A stretch of DNA of 64,000 nucleotides, taken from NCBI GenBank assembly GCA_002105175.1, contig MCGE01000024.1, forward strand, positions 1 through 64,000, given 5' to 3'. How positions within the stretch are numbered: position 1 is the first letter of the stretch; each line of letters opens with the position of its first letter. The notes below the pieces were generated by a model that was given only the letters and a program-made list of their open reading frames with translations, was not told the DNA's origin and searched no databases. This DNA is from Absidia repens (Eukaryota > Mucoromycota > Mucoromycetes > Mucorales > Cunninghamellaceae). Shown piece by piece: positions 62,945 to 64,000 of this stretch. The position numbers and the translations under genes were made by a program.

Positions 62945-63110
62945 CTCTAGCGCTTCACTAAACCCTTTGGAAATCTGATTTACTAGTGTCAGCCCTTTTT
63001 TTTAATTTTGGATTCTGGTTAGATATGATTATACAAACTTCGCTGTTGGGAACTTTGGAGGGAGCCTCCTTGGGACTCAACTCTCAGCCTCAGCACCTAT
63101 GCTAATGAGG
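62945..63110 (+). repeat. Dispersed repeat family 2, copy
   Basis: CGCTCTAGCGCTTCACTAAA, GAAATCTGATTTACTAGTGT and CAGCCC, collinear with the 35185 copy. It precedes family 1 copy I in the same orientation, as at copy E. Confidence 0.5.
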
Positions 63111-64000
63111 TAAAATAAAAAAAATCTTTTCAAATCCCGCCCACGTGAATGTTTATGTTTATTTATTTGCTCTTTTCTCCTCAATTTCTTTTCTTTCTTC
63201 ACAGTTATAACATATTTGAGGTTTGGTGATCTTAGATTAGCTTCAGGACTAGTTTAGAAGGGTTTTTAGCGCAGGGATTACAAGATGCATGGGGAAACCC
63301 TTTTATTTTGGATTCAGGATTTTGGACTCACCATTAGTTTGCTTTTTGGAGACTTTATTAGCTTAGTTTAGTATTAGTGTGTCCATAGTTCGCTTCTCTA
63401 TATTAATAAAATAATGTATATTTTTTACTTACTTCACTGGAATTTGTCCCATTAGTCTCTTTCATGTCTTGTGTAATGGATTCCTGGTTTTTTTTTTTTA
63501 CTCCTCATTAGATTACTGTTGACCATGTACTTCAATAAAAGATATTACTTTAGTCTTTCTAATGTGTTGTAAAGTACATTATTTCCCATTTGAGAGTTGT
63601 CTTTTTAGATTAACACTGACTAGTCTTCAGATCTCCCGATTGTGTCTGTCACGCTTTCTCCTTGTAATTTTTGTTACAATGAATCCCACACTCTTAGTTT
63701 CGTACCTATCATATTACTTCAAATAAAATATGATTTAATTACCGTCTTCTGACAAAGCATACAATGATCAATGTTGCTATTTTAGTTGTCTTGTGAGTTT
63801 CCGTATTAAACTACAGTTTTCTGGATTAATCGCTGTGGTTAATATTCCTCCAAAGTTCCAGCGAATTTTTAGCTGTTCTGGGCCACTTTATATGACATGT
63901 AGTCTTAATTCAACCCAACCATTCATACTATTAAACATAGGCTTTTTGTGAATATAGCCGGCTTTATACAGCATTTCCCTCTGCTTTATGACTACTTCCT
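63110..64000 (+). repeat. Dispersed repeat family 1, copy I (runs to window edge)
   Basis: CAAATCCCGCCCACGTGAAT (63131-63150), pyrimidine tract, CTTCAGGACTAGTTTAGAAG (63241-63260), CAGGGATTACAAGATGCATG then GGGAAACCC (63272-63300). The tail has AATAAA at about 63405, 63535 and 63724, with CTTTCATGTCTTGTGTAATG and TTGTTACAATGAATCCC between them. The 3' part (ACTTTATATGACATGTAGTC) matches copy E. Confidence 0.75.

Noticed and set aside
62945..63000. Possible tRNA gene in the family 2 repeat (GCTCT...AGAGC pairing)
   Set aside because: No cloverleaf, T-arm (GGTTCGANTCC) or acceptor stem could be found; I found no convincing tRNA anywhere in the window.

Overview
The window is nuclear DNA from a filamentous fungus, most likely an early-diverging one (Mucoromycota, probably Mucorales). 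The reasons are: protein-coding genes cut by many short GT-AG introns (about 45-110 nt), AT-rich intergenic DNA with long A and T runs, coding CAA/CAG and AAC repeats, and fungal-type proteins (Chs7, an AspB/Cdc3-type septin, Pkc1 with HR1-C2-C1-C1-kinase layout, a Sac7-type RhoGAP, bZIP-DUF3425 factors). The species assignment is inference. I reconstructed exon joins by hand from splice signals and reading frame; none has transcript support here.

Layout. 1-5.8 kb: two related bZIP-DUF3425 transcription factors diverge from each other, with a small secreted Cys-containing protein gene between them. 7.1-8.8 kb: an intronless two-finger GATA-like protein. 11.5-12.2 kb: a secreted Ser/Ala/Gly-rich paralogue of the first small secreted protein. 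14.8-16.3 kb: an intronless sialate O-acetylesterase-like SGNH hydrolase. 19.5-21.1 kb: G-alpha 1 (minus). 22.7-24.3 kb: RhoGAP (minus). 24.3-31 kb: a gene-poor stretch of dispersed repeats and orphan ORF fragments. 31-32.4 kb: G-alpha 2. 33.4-34.7 kb: Chs7. 37-37.9 kb: two small genes. 38.5-40.2 kb: septin, with an apparent one-base frameshift. 41.6-46 kb: Pkc1. 49.1-49.9 kb: ribosomal protein eS24. 51.9-52.5 kb: a foldback element. 52.9-54.3 kb: an ATF/CREB-type bZIP. 54.6-55.5 kb: a Pro/Ser-rich protein. 56.4-58.1 kb: hexokinase. 60.4-62.8 kb: dipeptidyl peptidase III.

How the genes fit together. From 19 to 46 kb sit two heterotrimeric G-protein alpha subunits, a RhoGAP of the type that acts on Rho1, the chitin synthase export chaperone, a septin, and the Rho1 effector kinase Pkc1. 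All belong to the polarity and cell-wall-integrity machinery. Whether this proximity has meaning or is chance cannot be judged from one window.

The most striking unexplained structure is a dispersed non-coding repeat of about 0.9-1 kb. I find nine copies, on both strands, at about 12.5, 17.5, 26.2, 28.6, 35.6, 47.6, 51.3, 59.3 and 63.3 kb. Each has a conserved core, and most share a CACGTG-like box, a pyrimidine tract, a stem-loop core and a tail with several AATAAA hexamers. A second, shorter repeat often lies beside it. Other points worth checking are the HELGH zinc motif of the dipeptidyl peptidase III (family norm HELLGH), non-consensus nucleotide-binding residues in G-alpha 1, and the septin frameshift.
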